DNA of 32,387 nucleotides from JBMOLK01 sp049325575 (GCA_049325575.1 JBMOLK010000323.1:1-32387), one strand, 5' to 3'; positions 7,224 through 14,913 are shown, counted from the stretch's first letter. Notes: generated by a model not told the origin, from the letters alone. Made by a program: numbers and translations.

Positions 7224-7394
7224 ATGAAAGATCGGATTGATGATGAAATAATTCTGGCTATATCTGCAGCAATTGCGTCAATGGAAACAAAGCCAGGATA
7301 CAAGCTTGTAGTTAAGTCTTTTAGAAGAATACCTCAGACATCTCCGGTTTGGGCAACAACCGGCAGAATTGAAAGTATGGGAAAAAACATTTAA
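7224..7394 (+). CDS. Small epsilon-like subunit (OadG C-terminal-like, no membrane segment)
   Basis: A 56-residue protein between the 12S and biotin-carrier genes. It reads MKDRIDDEIILAISAAIASM, then YKLVVKSFRRIPQTSPVWAT and ends TGRIESMGKNI. The pattern of a short IxAAIAA helix, a KSFRRI strand and a W near TGR resembles the soluble C-terminal tail of OadG/MmdD gamma/delta subunits and the separate 55-residue epsilon subunit MmdE of Veillonella methylmalonyl-CoA decarboxylase, which stabilises that complex. It has no transmembrane helix, unlike full OadG. AGGAGG lies 6 nt before ATG 7224. The assignment rests on size, pattern and operon position, so it is moderately sure. Confidence 0.7.
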   Translation: MKDRIDDEIILAISAAIASMETKPGYKLVVKSFRRIPQTSPVWATTGRIESMGKNI

Positions 7395-7421
7395 CAATTT
7401 GATTTATAAGGAGGATTAACC

Positions 7422-7817
7422 ATGAAAAAGTTTTTAATAAAAGTTAACGGAAATCAATATGAAGTTGAAGTTGAAGAGATGAGAGATGGAGCTGCGGCAG
7501 CGGAACCTGCAGTTGCATTTGCTGCGCCAAGTGCACAGGCAGCACCGGCCCCTAAGGCAGCACCAGCGCCTGCAGCAAAGGCGGATACTGCAGTACCTCA
7601 AGGAGCAGCTACAATAACTGCCCCAATGCCCGGAACCATTCTTAGTGTAAACGTTAACTCCGGAGACACTGTAAAGAAGGGTCAAGTTCTTTTAATACTT
7701 GAAGCAATGAAGATGGAAAATGAGATAATGGCTCCACAGGACGGAACAATTGCTTCAGTGAATGTATCCAGGGGCGGATCGGTAAATGCTGGAGATATAC
7801 TTATTTCAATGAAATAG
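7422..7817 (+). CDS. Biotin carboxyl carrier protein (1.3S-like)
   Basis: A 131-residue carrier that shuttles CO2 between the flanking carboxyltransferases. An N-terminal beta segment (1-20, FLIKVNGNQYEVEVEEM) is followed by an Ala/Pro-rich flexible linker (about 23-62). A biotinyl domain follows (about 63-130) with PMPGTI, then EAMKMEN, in which K97 is the biotinylated lysine. The hinge proline is P70. The size and the Ala-Pro linker match the 1.3S subunit of propionibacterial transcarboxylase and the gamma subunit of decarboxylases. AAGGAGG lies 8 nt before ATG 7422. A biotin ligase must act in trans, as none is encoded here. Confidence 0.93.
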   Translation: MKKFLIKVNGNQYEVEVEEMRDGAAAAEPAVAFAAPSAQAAPAPKAAPAPAAKADTAVPQGAATITAPMPGTILSVNVNSGDTVKKGQVLLILEAMKMENEIMAPQDGTIASVNVSRGGSVNAGDILISMK

Positions 7818-7900
7818 TTATAATTAAGTTGTATAATTGAAAATATGATAATTACTTTCTAATATACTTTGGAGAGAATATAAAGGGGAGGTAAAGGTAA

Positions 7901-9298
7901 GTGGCTAAGGTGAAAATAACTGAAACCGTGCTAAGGGATGCCCATCAATCTCTTATTGCTACAAGAATGACAATTGATGAGATGATACCAATATTGGAAA
8001 AGCTTGATGATATAGGATACAGTTCACTGGAAGCCTGGGGTGGAGCAACTTTTGATGCTTGTCTTAGATTCTTGAATGAAGATCCATGGGAAAGATTAAG
8101 AACAATAAGAAAACATGTTAAGAAAACAAAGCTTCAAATGCTTTTAAGAGGACAAAACCTTTTAGGATACAAGCATTATGCCGATGATGTAGTGGAGTAT
8201 TTTGTTCAAAAGGCTGTTGCTAACGGAATGGATATTATAAGAATTTTTGATGCCTTGAACGACTCTAGAAACATTGAAACAGCTATCAAGGCATGCAAAA
8301 AGGAAGGCGGGCACGCTCAGGGAACCGTTTGTTACACAATAAGCCCTGTTCACAGCCTTGAACTTTTTGTAAAGGATGCAAAGCAGCTTGTTGAAATGGG
8401 AGCTGACTCCATCTGTATAAAGGATATGGCAGGACTTCTGATTCCTTATTCTGCTTATGAGCTAATAAAGGCCCTGAAAGAGAATGTCAAGGTTCCTATT
8501 CAGCTTCACACACACTATACAAGTGGTGTTGCTTCAATGACATACCTTAAGGCCATTGAAGCTGGCTGTGATATAGTTGACTGCGCAATTTCTCCTATGT
8601 CCATGGGAACTTCACAGCCTCCTACAGAGCCTCTTGTTGCAACCTTGAAGGATACGCCTTATGATACAGGCCTTGACCTGGCGAAATTAAACGAAATTGC
8701 AGACTATTTTAGACCCTTAAAAGAAAAGTATATATCAAGCGGACTTCTTGATGTAAAGGTTATGGGAGTAGATGTAAACGCCCTTATATACCAGGTACCG
8801 GGTGGAATGCTTTCAAACCTTGTCTCACAGTTAAAGCAGTCAAATGCTGTTGATAAGTATGAAGAAGTGTTGAAGGAAGTACCAAGAGTAAGAGAAGACT
8901 TCGGATTCCCGCCTCTTGTTACACCAACTAGCCAGATCGTAGGTACACAGGCTGTTTTAAATATTGTAACAGGTGAGAGGTACAAGATGGTACCAAAGGA
9001 GTCTAAGGCTGTGGTAAAGGGTGAATACGGCAAGACACCTGCACCTGTCAACGCAGAAATTCAAAAGAAAATATTAAAAGATGAGAAGCCTATTACATGC
9101 AGGCCTGCAGATCTTATAGAACCTGAACTCGAGAAAATAAAGAATGAAATGAAGGAGTATTTGGAGCAGGACGAAGATATTCTTTCATATGCGTTGTTCC
9201 CACAGGTGGCAGAAAAGTTCTTCCAGTTCAGGAAGGCACAGAAGTACAAGATAGATCCCGATATGGTTGATTATGATAACAAGGTTCATCCAGTATAG
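7901..9298 (+). CDS. Pyruvate/oxaloacetate carboxyltransferase (5S / pyruvate carboxylase subunit B type)
   Basis: Catalyses carboxyl transfer between oxaloacetate/pyruvate and biotin. The 465-residue protein has an HMGL-type TIM barrel opening with TETVLRDAHQSL; D13 is a metal ligand. K174 in ICIKDMAG is the lysine carbamylated in this family, and H203/H205 in QLHTHYTSG complete the metal site. The conserved C-terminal PYC/OADA region extends from about 300. No C-terminal biotinyl domain is fused, which is why the separate carrier upstream is needed. The start is GTG 7901 with GGGGAGG 9 nt upstream. Together with the 12S-like subunit it could interconvert oxaloacetate and pyruvate with acyl-CoA carboxylation, as proposed for related cellulolytic clostridia; the alternative is oxaloacetate decarboxylase alpha. 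Confidence 0.92.
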   Translation: MAKVKITETVLRDAHQSLIATRMTIDEMIPILEKLDDIGYSSLEAWGGATFDACLRFLNEDPWERLRTIRKHVKKTKLQMLLRGQNLLGYKHYADDVVEYFVQKAVANGMDIIRIFDALNDSRNIETAIKACKKEGGHAQGTVCYTISPVHSLELFVKDAKQLVEMGADSICIKDMAGLLIPYSAYELIKALKENVKVPIQLHTHYTSGVASMTYLKAIEAGCDIVDCAISPMSMGTSQPPTEPLVATLKDTPYDTGLDLAKLNEIADYFRPLKEKYISSGLLDVKVMGVDVNALIYQVPGGMLSNLVSQLKQSNAVDKYEEVLKEVPRVREDFGFPPLVTPTSQIVGTQAVLNIVTGERYKMVPKESKAVVKGEYGKTPAPVNAEIQKKILKDEKPITCRPADLIEPELEKIKNEMKEYLEQDEDILSYALFPQVAEKFFQFRKAQKYKIDPDMVDYDNKVHPV

Positions 9299-9305
9299 AA
9301 ATTTT

Positions 9306-9341
9306 AAAAAACATTATTCGGGGCATCCTTTGAGGGTGCTC
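9306..9341. terminator. Shared weak terminator between convergent genes
   Basis: GGCATCC (9322-9328) pairs with GGGTGCT (9334-9340) using two G-U pairs. On the minus strand the hairpin lies inside the last codons of the gene at 9314 and is followed 10 bases later by a run of six T. It is too weak to be certain. Confidence 0.4.
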
Positions 9342-10015
9342 TGTTTAGTGTGGCTTAAGGTATTATTGCCTCTGCCCAGGCATTCACTATGAAGATATAC
9401 AAAATGCTCTTTATTGCTTACAAAGCTCAAGGTCTTGATTTTACTGCCTTTTTTTATATGCTTTCCACACTTTAGACAGAATATATGAGAATAGTTCATT
9501 ATATCATCATGTACCTTTGGGGTTATTCCCTCATACGTGGACCAGCTTTTCCACCCTGTCTTGCAGTATTGGATTCTCTCTTCATAGTCTGCAAAGACCC
9601 AGCGCAGCAGCTTGTGAAAATGAAATGGATATTTTGTATATTTTATATAGGGCTCAGGTACACCAAGTCTTATAGCGTAAAGAACGAAGTTTTGCTCAAT
9701 GATTTCCTGGAGGCGGCCGCTGATTTGAGTTCTGTACCAGCAAAATCCCTTATCATCAAGCCATTTCCTGAGCTTTTCAAACATATACCCGCGGCAAATT
9801 TCAATGGTTTCGTTCTTATGTACGTTAAGAGCTTTAAAAGCTTGTGAGGTAATATTTACAACTTCGTCAAGGTAGTATTTTTGCTTAAAGTTTTCTTTGT
9901 TATAAAGCTCCACCGGTATTATCTCAAAGAAATATTCATTTGTCTCCGGCCGGTAAATGCCTATGCAGGTTCCTCCAACAAAGCTGCCGCTTCCGGCATC
10001 ATCTATCTGTATCAT
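9314..10015 (-). CDS. Conserved protein of unknown function, possible zinc-binding C-terminus
   Basis: A protein of 233 residues from ATG 10015, which has AGGGTGG 5 nt upstream; an in-frame GTG at 10024 lies within that site. It begins MIQIDDAGSGSFVGGTCIGI, a beta strand ending in two acidic residues and then a glycine-rich turn, which recalls nuclease or RNase-H-fold openings, but that is only an impression. The middle contains EICRGYMFEKLRKWL, YTKYPFHFHKLLRWVFADY and YCKTGWKSWSTYE, rich in aromatics and histidine. Near the end, CLKCGKHIKKGSK and a later HSEC could form a CxxC...HxxC zinc site. Long motif-like stretches suggest a conserved family. It is monocistronic and minus-strand, between two plus-strand operons. 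No function is assigned. Confidence 0.75.
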   Translation of the reverse strand: MIQIDDAGSGSFVGGTCIGIYRPETNEYFFEIIPVELYNKENFKQKYYLDEVVNITSQAFKALNVHKNETIEICRGYMFEKLRKWLDDKGFCWYRTQISGRLQEIIEQNFVLYAIRLGVPEPYIKYTKYPFHFHKLLRWVFADYEERIQYCKTGWKSWSTYEGITPKVHDDIMNYSHIFCLKCGKHIKKGSKIKTLSFVSNKEHFVYLHSECLGRGNNTLSHTKQSTLKGCPE

Positions 10016-10152
10016 CTGCGCCACCCTAAAGTAGTATTTGAAAATATTGATAACTCTATTATCTGCGATAAAAAAAAATATAAACTAGTGCTTTTTAACA
10101 TAGCGGAGTGTATACAAAATACTCCAAAATTATAATTTTAAAATGCATAAAC

Positions 10153-10181
10153 TTGATTTTTATCCTGCAAAAATGTAATAT
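10153..10181 (+). promoter_or_regulatory. Sigma-A type promoter upstream of ypmA
   Basis: TTGATT (10153-10158) and TAATAT (10176-10181) are 17 bp apart, about 30 bases before the ypmA start codon, so the leader would be short. Confidence 0.5.
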
Positions 10182-10211
10182 TAATATAGGATGATAGAAT
10201 GGAGGTAAACA

Positions 10212-10379
10212 ATGGAACTTGATGATAAATTGGAGCTTAAAGCTACGGTAGAAGTAGATTCCAATTTGGAGCTATATAAGGTTATTGATTTTCTTAATAA
10301 AAACCTTAAAGACAAAAATCTAATTTTTGGATTATCCAAGAAAGAAAAGAAGATGATAATTTCAATTTATGAAACATAA
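10212..10379 (+). CDS. ypmA: YpmA-like DUF4264 small protein
   Basis: A 55-residue protein reading MELDDKLELKATVEVDSNLE, then LYKVIDFLNKNLKDKNLIFG and ending KMIISIYET. This matches the YpmA/DUF4264 family of Firmicutes, whose hallmark is LYKxVDFLNxxLKDxNLxFG and a terminal MxISIYxT. It looks like a small alpha/beta fold with no membrane segment or cysteines. GGAGG lies 6 nt before ATG 10212. Function is unknown in all members I know of. It is followed after about 100 bases by an RpiR regulator, and the two may be cotranscribed. Confidence 0.85.
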   Translation: MELDDKLELKATVEVDSNLELYKVIDFLNKNLKDKNLIFGLSKKEKKMIISIYET

Positions 10380-10486
10380 TAATGTTTTTATATAAATCGC
10401 TGTATTGTAAATTTGACAGGGTTATGTGAGATCTATGCTTTTAGTTGCAAAGATATCCAAATTCACTAACGATAAGGGGATTAGAC

Positions 10487-11392
10487 ATGGAAAACAAAAT
10501 TCAGGATTTGATAAAAAAAATTCAATCAAGTATGCCGGGATTCAGTAAGGGACAAAAGCTCATAGCAAATTATATTATAAATCATTATGATAAAGCAGCA
10601 TTTATGACTGCTGCAAGGCTTGGGGACGAAGTAGGGGTCAGTGAATCCACTGTAGTAAGGTTTGCCAACGAGATTGGCTTTGATGGATATCCAAAGCTTC
10701 AGAAGGTACTAAGAGAGCTGATAAAAAGCAAACTTACTTCCGTACAGCGAATTGAAGTTTCTTCAAGCAGGATAAATGAAGAAAACATACTAAAAAGTGT
10801 GCTTCAGTCAGATATGGAAAAGGTTAAAGTAACGCTGGAAGAGATTGATCAGACAAGCTTTAATAATATTGTTGACAGTATACTTAACGCGAAGATGATT
10901 TATATACTGGGGGTAAGAAGTTCTTCAGCTTTGGCAAGCTTTTTAGGATTTTACTTTAACCTTATCTTCGATAATGTAAGGCTGGTTCATACTACCAGTG
11001 TTAGTGAAATGTTTGAGCAAATAATTCATGCTGCAGAGGGTGATGTAATACTTGGTATTAGTTTCCCAAGGTACTCAAAAAGAACAATTAATGCAATGAA
11101 ATTCGGAAAGAGGCAGGGAGCTACTGTCGTAGCAATAACCGACAGTCTTGACTCGCCTTTAGCTGAAAATTCTGATTATATACTTACTGCAAGGAGCGAT
11201 ATGGCATCCTTTGTTGATTCTTTAGTTGCTCCCCTTAGCGTTATAAATGCTTTAATTGTTGCTGTAGGGATGAGAAGAAAGCAGCATGTGTATGATACCT
11301 TTGGAAGGCTTGAAAAGATCTGGGATGAATATAATGTATACGAGAAGTATGATAGTTATAATGATGAACTGGAATTAGGAAAGGAAGACTAG
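10487..11392 (+). CDS. MurR/RpiR-family transcriptional regulator
   Basis: A 301-residue DNA-binding regulator. The N-terminal RpiR-type helix-turn-helix spans about 1-77, with the recognition region VSESTVVRFANEIGFDGYPK (51-70). A SIS sugar-phosphate-binding domain follows (about 125-265), beginning MIYILGVRSSSALASFLGFY and containing ILGISFPRYSKRTI. Members sense phosphosugars and repress or activate sugar-catabolic genes. ATG 10487 is chosen because AAGGGG lies 7 nt upstream; a TTG 42 bases earlier has no such site. It starts a tight cluster with the phosphatase-family gene (5-base gap) and the flavoprotein gene. No sugar transporter or isomerase lies nearby, so its effector cannot be guessed. 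Confidence 0.9.
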   Translation: MENKIQDLIKKIQSSMPGFSKGQKLIANYIINHYDKAAFMTAARLGDEVGVSESTVVRFANEIGFDGYPKLQKVLRELIKSKLTSVQRIEVSSSRINEENILKSVLQSDMEKVKVTLEEIDQTSFNNIVDSILNAKMIYILGVRSSSALASFLGFYFNLIFDNVRLVHTTSVSEMFEQIIHAAEGDVILGISFPRYSKRTINAMKFGKRQGATVVAITDSLDSPLAENSDYILTARSDMASFVDSLVAPLSVINALIVAVGMRRKQHVYDTFGRLEKIWDEYNVYEKYDSYNDELELGKED

Positions 11393-11397
11393 AAAAA

Positions 11398-12024
11398 GTG
11401 ACAGTATTATATTTGGTCCGTCATGGAGAAACCGACTGGAACAAGGAGAACCGGTGCCAGGGATGTATTGATATAGAGCTTAATGATGATGGGATTATTC
11501 AAGCACAGGCGGCTGCTAAAAGGCTGTCCGGTGAGAAAATTGATAAAATATATTCAAGTACTTTAAAAAGGGCAGGTAAAACGGCAGAGATTATAAATAA
11601 CATCCTTCATGTTGAGTTGGTCAAAAATGAGTCTCTCAATGAAATAAATTTTGGAGAATGGGAAGGTTTAACCTTCGAGGAAATGAGAAACAGATCGGAT
11701 TACAAATATAATAAATGGAGTCAGGAACCTCATCTGGTCAGTTTTCCCGGTGAGGGCAGCTTAAAAAATGTATTTGATAGAGCAATGCGATATGTTAATC
11801 AAATAATTGATGAGAATACGGGGAAAAATATACTTATAGTTTCACATGGCGGTGTATTAAAATTAATTATTTTGGGAGTTCTGGGCATAGGTCTTGAAGC
11901 ATACAGCAAGTTTTATATTACCAATGCCTCACTAAGTATAGTTGTTGTTGAAGAGAAAAGGGCATATTTGAGAACTCTTAATGACACCTGCCATATAAAG
12001 CCCAAGTCTATGCCTATATTTTAA
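11398..12024 (+). CDS. Histidine phosphatase family protein (phosphoglycerate-mutase-like)
   Basis: A 208-residue member of histidine phosphatase branch 1. The catalytic phospho-histidine is H9 in LYLVRHGETDWN. EINFGEWEGLTFEEM supplies the conserved glutamate region, IYSSTLKRAGKTAEI carries the second Arg, and VSHGGVLK has the second catalytic His. The length and the FGEWEG block resemble CobC/alpha-ribazole phosphatase and broad-specificity phosphatases (PhoE/GpmB-like), not cofactor-dependent mutases. No cobalamin genes are adjacent, so the substrate stays open. The start is GTG 11398, five bases after the rpiR stop, with GGAAGG about 10 nt upstream. Confidence 0.9.
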   Translation: MTVLYLVRHGETDWNKENRCQGCIDIELNDDGIIQAQAAAKRLSGEKIDKIYSSTLKRAGKTAEIINNILHVELVKNESLNEINFGEWEGLTFEEMRNRSDYKYNKWSQEPHLVSFPGEGSLKNVFDRAMRYVNQIIDENTGKNILIVSHGGVLKLIILGVLGIGLEAYSKFYITNASLSIVVVEEKRAYLRTLNDTCHIKPKSMPIF

Positions 12025-12046
12025 TATTACAATGGAGACTTTTAAG

Positions 12047-13276
12047 ATGCAGAAGAAAGTGGTTGTTATTGGAGGAGGACCTGCCGGGATAATGGCGGCA
12101 GGAAAGGCCTCGGAACGAGGACATGAAGTTTTGCTTTTAGAAAAGAACGACAGGATAGGAAAGAAGATATTGATATCAGGTAAAGGTAGATGCAATATAA
12201 CTAATGATACGGATATTGAGGGTCTTATTGAGAATGTTCCTGGAAACGGGAATTTTTTATATTCTGCCTTTTATACCTTTTCAAATTATGATCTGGTTAA
12301 TTTTCTAAAAGAATACGGTCTTGAAACCAAGGTGGAAAGAGGTGGCAGGGTCTTTCCTGTCTCTGACAGGGCAAAAGATGTTGTTGATACACTGTCAAAA
12401 TTTCTTCAGAAGACCAAGGTAAAGGTGGTTTTAAACGCCTCTGCAGATAAGATAAAGACAGAAGATAACAAGGTAAGGGGCATTGTGCTAAAAGACGGCC
12501 GGGAAATAACCTGTGACTCCCTTGTACTGGCCACCGGTGGAGCATCTTACCCAGGTACAGGCTCAACGGGCGAGGGGTATTTTATGGCTAAAAAGCTGGG
12601 CCATTCCATTATTGAATTAAAGCCATCCCTTGTACCTTTGGTTACAGAAGAAGAATGGGTCACAGAACTCCAGGGTCTATCACTAAAGAATATTTCCATA
12701 ACCCTGGTTAATAAAACAGGAAAAAAAATATATACTGATTTCGGCGAAATGCTTTTTACTCATTTTGGAGTATCGGGACCTGTTATTTTAAGTGCCAGCA
12801 GGCATATCCTTGATTATGATTATAAGGGTGTAAAGCTGGTCATTGACTTAAAACCGGCACTAACGGAGGAAAAACTTGATGAAAGAATACAGAGGGATTT
12901 TGAGAAGTATTCCAGAAAGCAATTTAAAAATGCATTAGACGACCTTCTTCCTCAAAAAATGATACCTGTAATAATAAAGCTCTCCAATATTGAACCGGAA
13001 AAGTTTGTGAATCAGATAAAAAAGGAAGAGCGCAAAGGTCTTGTGAAGCTTCTTAAAAATTTCACACTTGCAATAAAAGGCTCAAGGTCCATTAAGGAGG
13101 CAATTGTAACTGCAGGGGGTATATCCACAGATGAGATAAATCCTTCTACTATGGAGTCGAAATTAATAAATGGACTTTACTTTGCAGGTGAGATTATTGA
13201 TGTAGATGCCTATACCGGAGGTTTTAACCTTACTATTGCCTTTTCAACAGGCTACCTGGCGGGAATGAACTGCTAG
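12047..13276 (+). CDS. BaiN/HI0933-family NAD(P)/FAD-dependent oxidoreductase
   Basis: A 409-residue flavoprotein of the HI0933 family. The dinucleotide-binding motif VVVIGGGPAGIMAAG is at about 5-19, followed by KKILISGKGRCNITN (family signature), TGGASYPGTGSTGEGY in the middle, and FAGEIIDVDAYTGGFNLTIA near the C-terminus, which completes the FAD site. BaiN in gut clostridia acts on bile-acid intermediates, but most homologs have no assigned substrate, so that role should not be transferred here. ATG 12047 has GGAG 9 nt upstream and puts the motif at the usual distance; an ATG at 12032 is also in frame. It is the last gene of the rpiR cluster. Confidence 0.9.
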   Translation: MQKKVVVIGGGPAGIMAAGKASERGHEVLLLEKNDRIGKKILISGKGRCNITNDTDIEGLIENVPGNGNFLYSAFYTFSNYDLVNFLKEYGLETKVERGGRVFPVSDRAKDVVDTLSKFLQKTKVKVVLNASADKIKTEDNKVRGIVLKDGREITCDSLVLATGGASYPGTGSTGEGYFMAKKLGHSIIELKPSLVPLVTEEEWVTELQGLSLKNISITLVNKTGKKIYTDFGEMLFTHFGVSGPVILSASRHILDYDYKGVKLVIDLKPALTEEKLDERIQRDFEKYSRKQFKNALDDLLPQKMIPVIIKLSNIEPEKFVNQIKKEERKGLVKLLKNFTLAIKGSRSIKEAIVTAGGISTDEINPSTMESKLINGLYFAGEIIDVDAYTGGFNLTIAFSTGYLAGMNC

Positions 13277-13427
13277 TGTTTTTTAACATAACAAATTTCT
13301 AGTCTTTCATAATGTTAAAAGTGCACTTCCTATTAAATTTATATATGGTTAAAAGTGTATTTTTTAAAAGGTTTGAGCATATTATTCTATAGTGAAATCT
13401 ATATAATGTATGCGGAGTGATAAAATT

Positions 13428-13925
13428 ATGAAAGTTTTAATATTCAAGGCTGGAAAAAAAGAAAAAAAGCATGTAAGAAAAGAAAAGAACCCCAGGTTTG
13501 GCTTTGAGAGAGTTTTGTTTTTTTCATTTGTATGCATATTTCTTACTTTGATTGCTGTTCAGACTGCTATGATGAATCCTTCGGTAAGAACTTTCCTGGT
13601 AGATGACAGCGGACTTGAGGGAAGTCCACTAAGCCTTGAGGAATACCTCTATAGCGAAGGTGAGATTTCATTAGCATTATGTGAGGGTGACTACAATGAA
13701 GACCTGAAAGTACTGGTGAATGGTGATGAAGTTGCCGTGTTTTCAGATAATGTTGTAAACCTCATGGTAAAAGACGGAGACGTAATTGAAGTTGATGGCA
13801 GTCTGGCTGGTGAAGCTGAAGTAGAAATAATCTCTGCAAGCGAGAACATTGCAAATGAAAATATCGGTAAAATAGTAAAGGTGAATTCCGATGTAAAAGA
13901 GCTTACTAAAATAACAATAGAATAA
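13428..13925 (+). CDS. Unrecognised single-pass membrane protein
   Basis: A 165-residue protein with a strongly basic N-terminus (1-28, many K/R), one transmembrane helix (about 29-49, VLFFSFVCIFLTLIAVQTAM) and an acidic extracytoplasmic domain. By the positive-inside rule the C-terminal domain faces out. The domain reads like a beta-rich module (EGEISLALCEGDYNEDLKVL, then VNGDEVAVFSDNVVNLMVKD) with one cysteine. I do not recognise a family. ATG 13428 has GGAG 10 nt upstream; another in-frame ATG is at 13410. It lies ahead of hutP with its own gap on both sides, so it may be monocistronic. Confidence 0.65.
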   Translation: MKVLIFKAGKKEKKHVRKEKNPRFGFERVLFFSFVCIFLTLIAVQTAMMNPSVRTFLVDDSGLEGSPLSLEEYLYSEGEISLALCEGDYNEDLKVLVNGDEVAVFSDNVVNLMVKDGDVIEVDGSLAGEAEVEIISASENIANENIGKIVKVNSDVKELTKITIE

Positions 13926-13931
13926 TTTTTA

Positions 13932-13960
13932 TTGTTTTAAATGCTTTATTACAGTATAAT
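13932..13960 (+). promoter_or_regulatory. Putative promoter of the hutP-aroH-cmk-plsC-ispH operon
   Basis: TTGTTT (13932-13937) and a perfect TATAAT (13955-13960) with 17-bp spacing. The leader of about 75 nt contains a small AACTGT/ACAGTT hairpin just before the hutP start. Confidence 0.45.
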
Positions 13961-14042
13961 ATAATAGTGTTATCTTTTATATTATAACATAAGATAAAAA
14001 ATAACTGTTTTATTTCTACAGTTGTTATGAATTGAGGTAGAT

Positions 14043-14477
14043 ATGACTAAAGAGACATCTGGCTTTAGAAATTTTGGTAGCAAAGAAATAGCTTCTGCTG
14101 CCATTAAACTTGCTCTTACCACGGACAGGCATGAAGAAAAACAGTGCCAGTCGGATTATCAGAAGCTGGGTATACAAACAGCTGCTGTAGACTATGGCGG
14201 AGAGTTTATTACTTCGGTTATGAAAATAGTAGAAAGGGCTGTAGTTTCCTCTAAAAGGGAAGGCGTTATTGTAGACAGCCATGTTGAAGAAGGTGCGGTT
14301 GCCGGAGCTACTAGGGAGGCACTATCACAGATAATGGGCAAGGCACTTGGGCTTAATGTAGGTGGCAAAATCGGTATAGCCCGTTACAAAAACCATATCA
14401 GTGTAGCAATTTTCTTTGGTATTGGTTTGCTTCACCTAAATGAGGTGTCAATCGGTTTGGGCCACAGGGTAGTCTGA
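14043..14477 (+). CDS. hutP: HutP-family RNA-binding regulator
   Basis: A 144-residue protein of the HutP family. In Bacillus subtilis HutP binds the hut leader RNA as a hexamer with L-histidine and Mg2+ and prevents termination. Here the conserved core is QTAAVDYGGEFITSVMKIVE (about 45-64), REGVIVDSHVEEGAVAGATR (about 72-91) and GKIGIARYKNHISVAIFFGI (about 106-125), ending HLNEVSIGLGHR, the typical clostridial version. GAGGTAG lies just before ATG 14043. No histidine-utilisation genes are nearby; the neighbours are aroH and cmk. So the regulatory target is unknown, and it may control another set of transcripts or sense another ligand. Confidence 0.85.
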   Translation: MTKETSGFRNFGSKEIASAAIKLALTTDRHEEKQCQSDYQKLGIQTAAVDYGGEFITSVMKIVERAVVSSKREGVIVDSHVEEGAVAGATREALSQIMGKALGLNVGGKIGIARYKNHISVAIFFGIGLLHLNEVSIGLGHRVV

Positions 14478-14526
14478 TTAATTGAGCTTTAGGAAAGGCA
14501 GAACGGTAGAATGGGGGATCATACTT

Positions 14527-14889
14527 ATGGTCAGAGCTATAAGGGGAGCTACAACTGTCATAAATAATGACGCAGACGAAATAATAAGTGAGACTGAAAA
14601 GCTCCTAAATGATATTATTGAAAAGAACAGTCTTGGTGAGGATGATATTATAAGCATTATTTTTACTGTTACACAGGATTTAAATGCAGCCTTTCCGGCT
14701 GTTGCTGCACGCAAGATAGGGTATACAAACGCAGCACTTATGTGTATGAACGAGATCGATGTTCCGGGAAGCCTTAAGAAGTGTATAAGAATTATGATGC
14801 ATATTAACACTGATAAAAAAAGGGAAGATATAAAACACATATACCTAAACGGTGCAAAAGTTCTTAGACCTGACCTGGATAACGACTAA
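14527..14889 (+). CDS. aroH: Chorismate mutase, AroH type
   Basis: Converts chorismate to prephenate for phenylalanine and tyrosine synthesis. The 120-residue protein belongs to the trimeric AroH class and starts MVRAIRGATTV. Residues equivalent to the B. subtilis active site are present: R6, C73, E76, R88 and Y106 (in CIRIMMH and HIYLNGAKVLRPDL). ATG 14527 has GGGGGA 8-9 nt upstream and gives the family's normal length; the frame continues upstream only to a TTG at 14482. It follows hutP after 49 bases and precedes cmk by 24, so it is part of this operon. No other shikimate-pathway gene is in the window. Confidence 0.95.
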   Translation: MVRAIRGATTVINNDADEIISETEKLLNDIIEKNSLGEDDIISIIFTVTQDLNAAFPAVAARKIGYTNAALMCMNEIDVPGSLKKCIRIMMHINTDKKREDIKHIYLNGAKVLRPDLDND

Positions 14890-14913
14890 ACTTTATTACT
14901 TGGGAGATTGTTA

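Noticed and set aside
9485..9847. A 120-codon plus-strand frame opposite the conserved protein at 9314
   Set aside because: The minus frame has the better start signal and motif-like residues; the plus frame is its shadow.
10413..10439. TTGACA followed by TATGCT upstream of the RpiR gene
   Set aside because: The spacing is only 15 bp and the -10 is poor; cotranscription with ypmA is as likely.
13314..13357. Direct repeat GTTAAAAGTG (13314-13323 and 13348-13357)
   Set aside because: It is short and AT-rich, with no promoter in clear register, so an operator cannot be supported.
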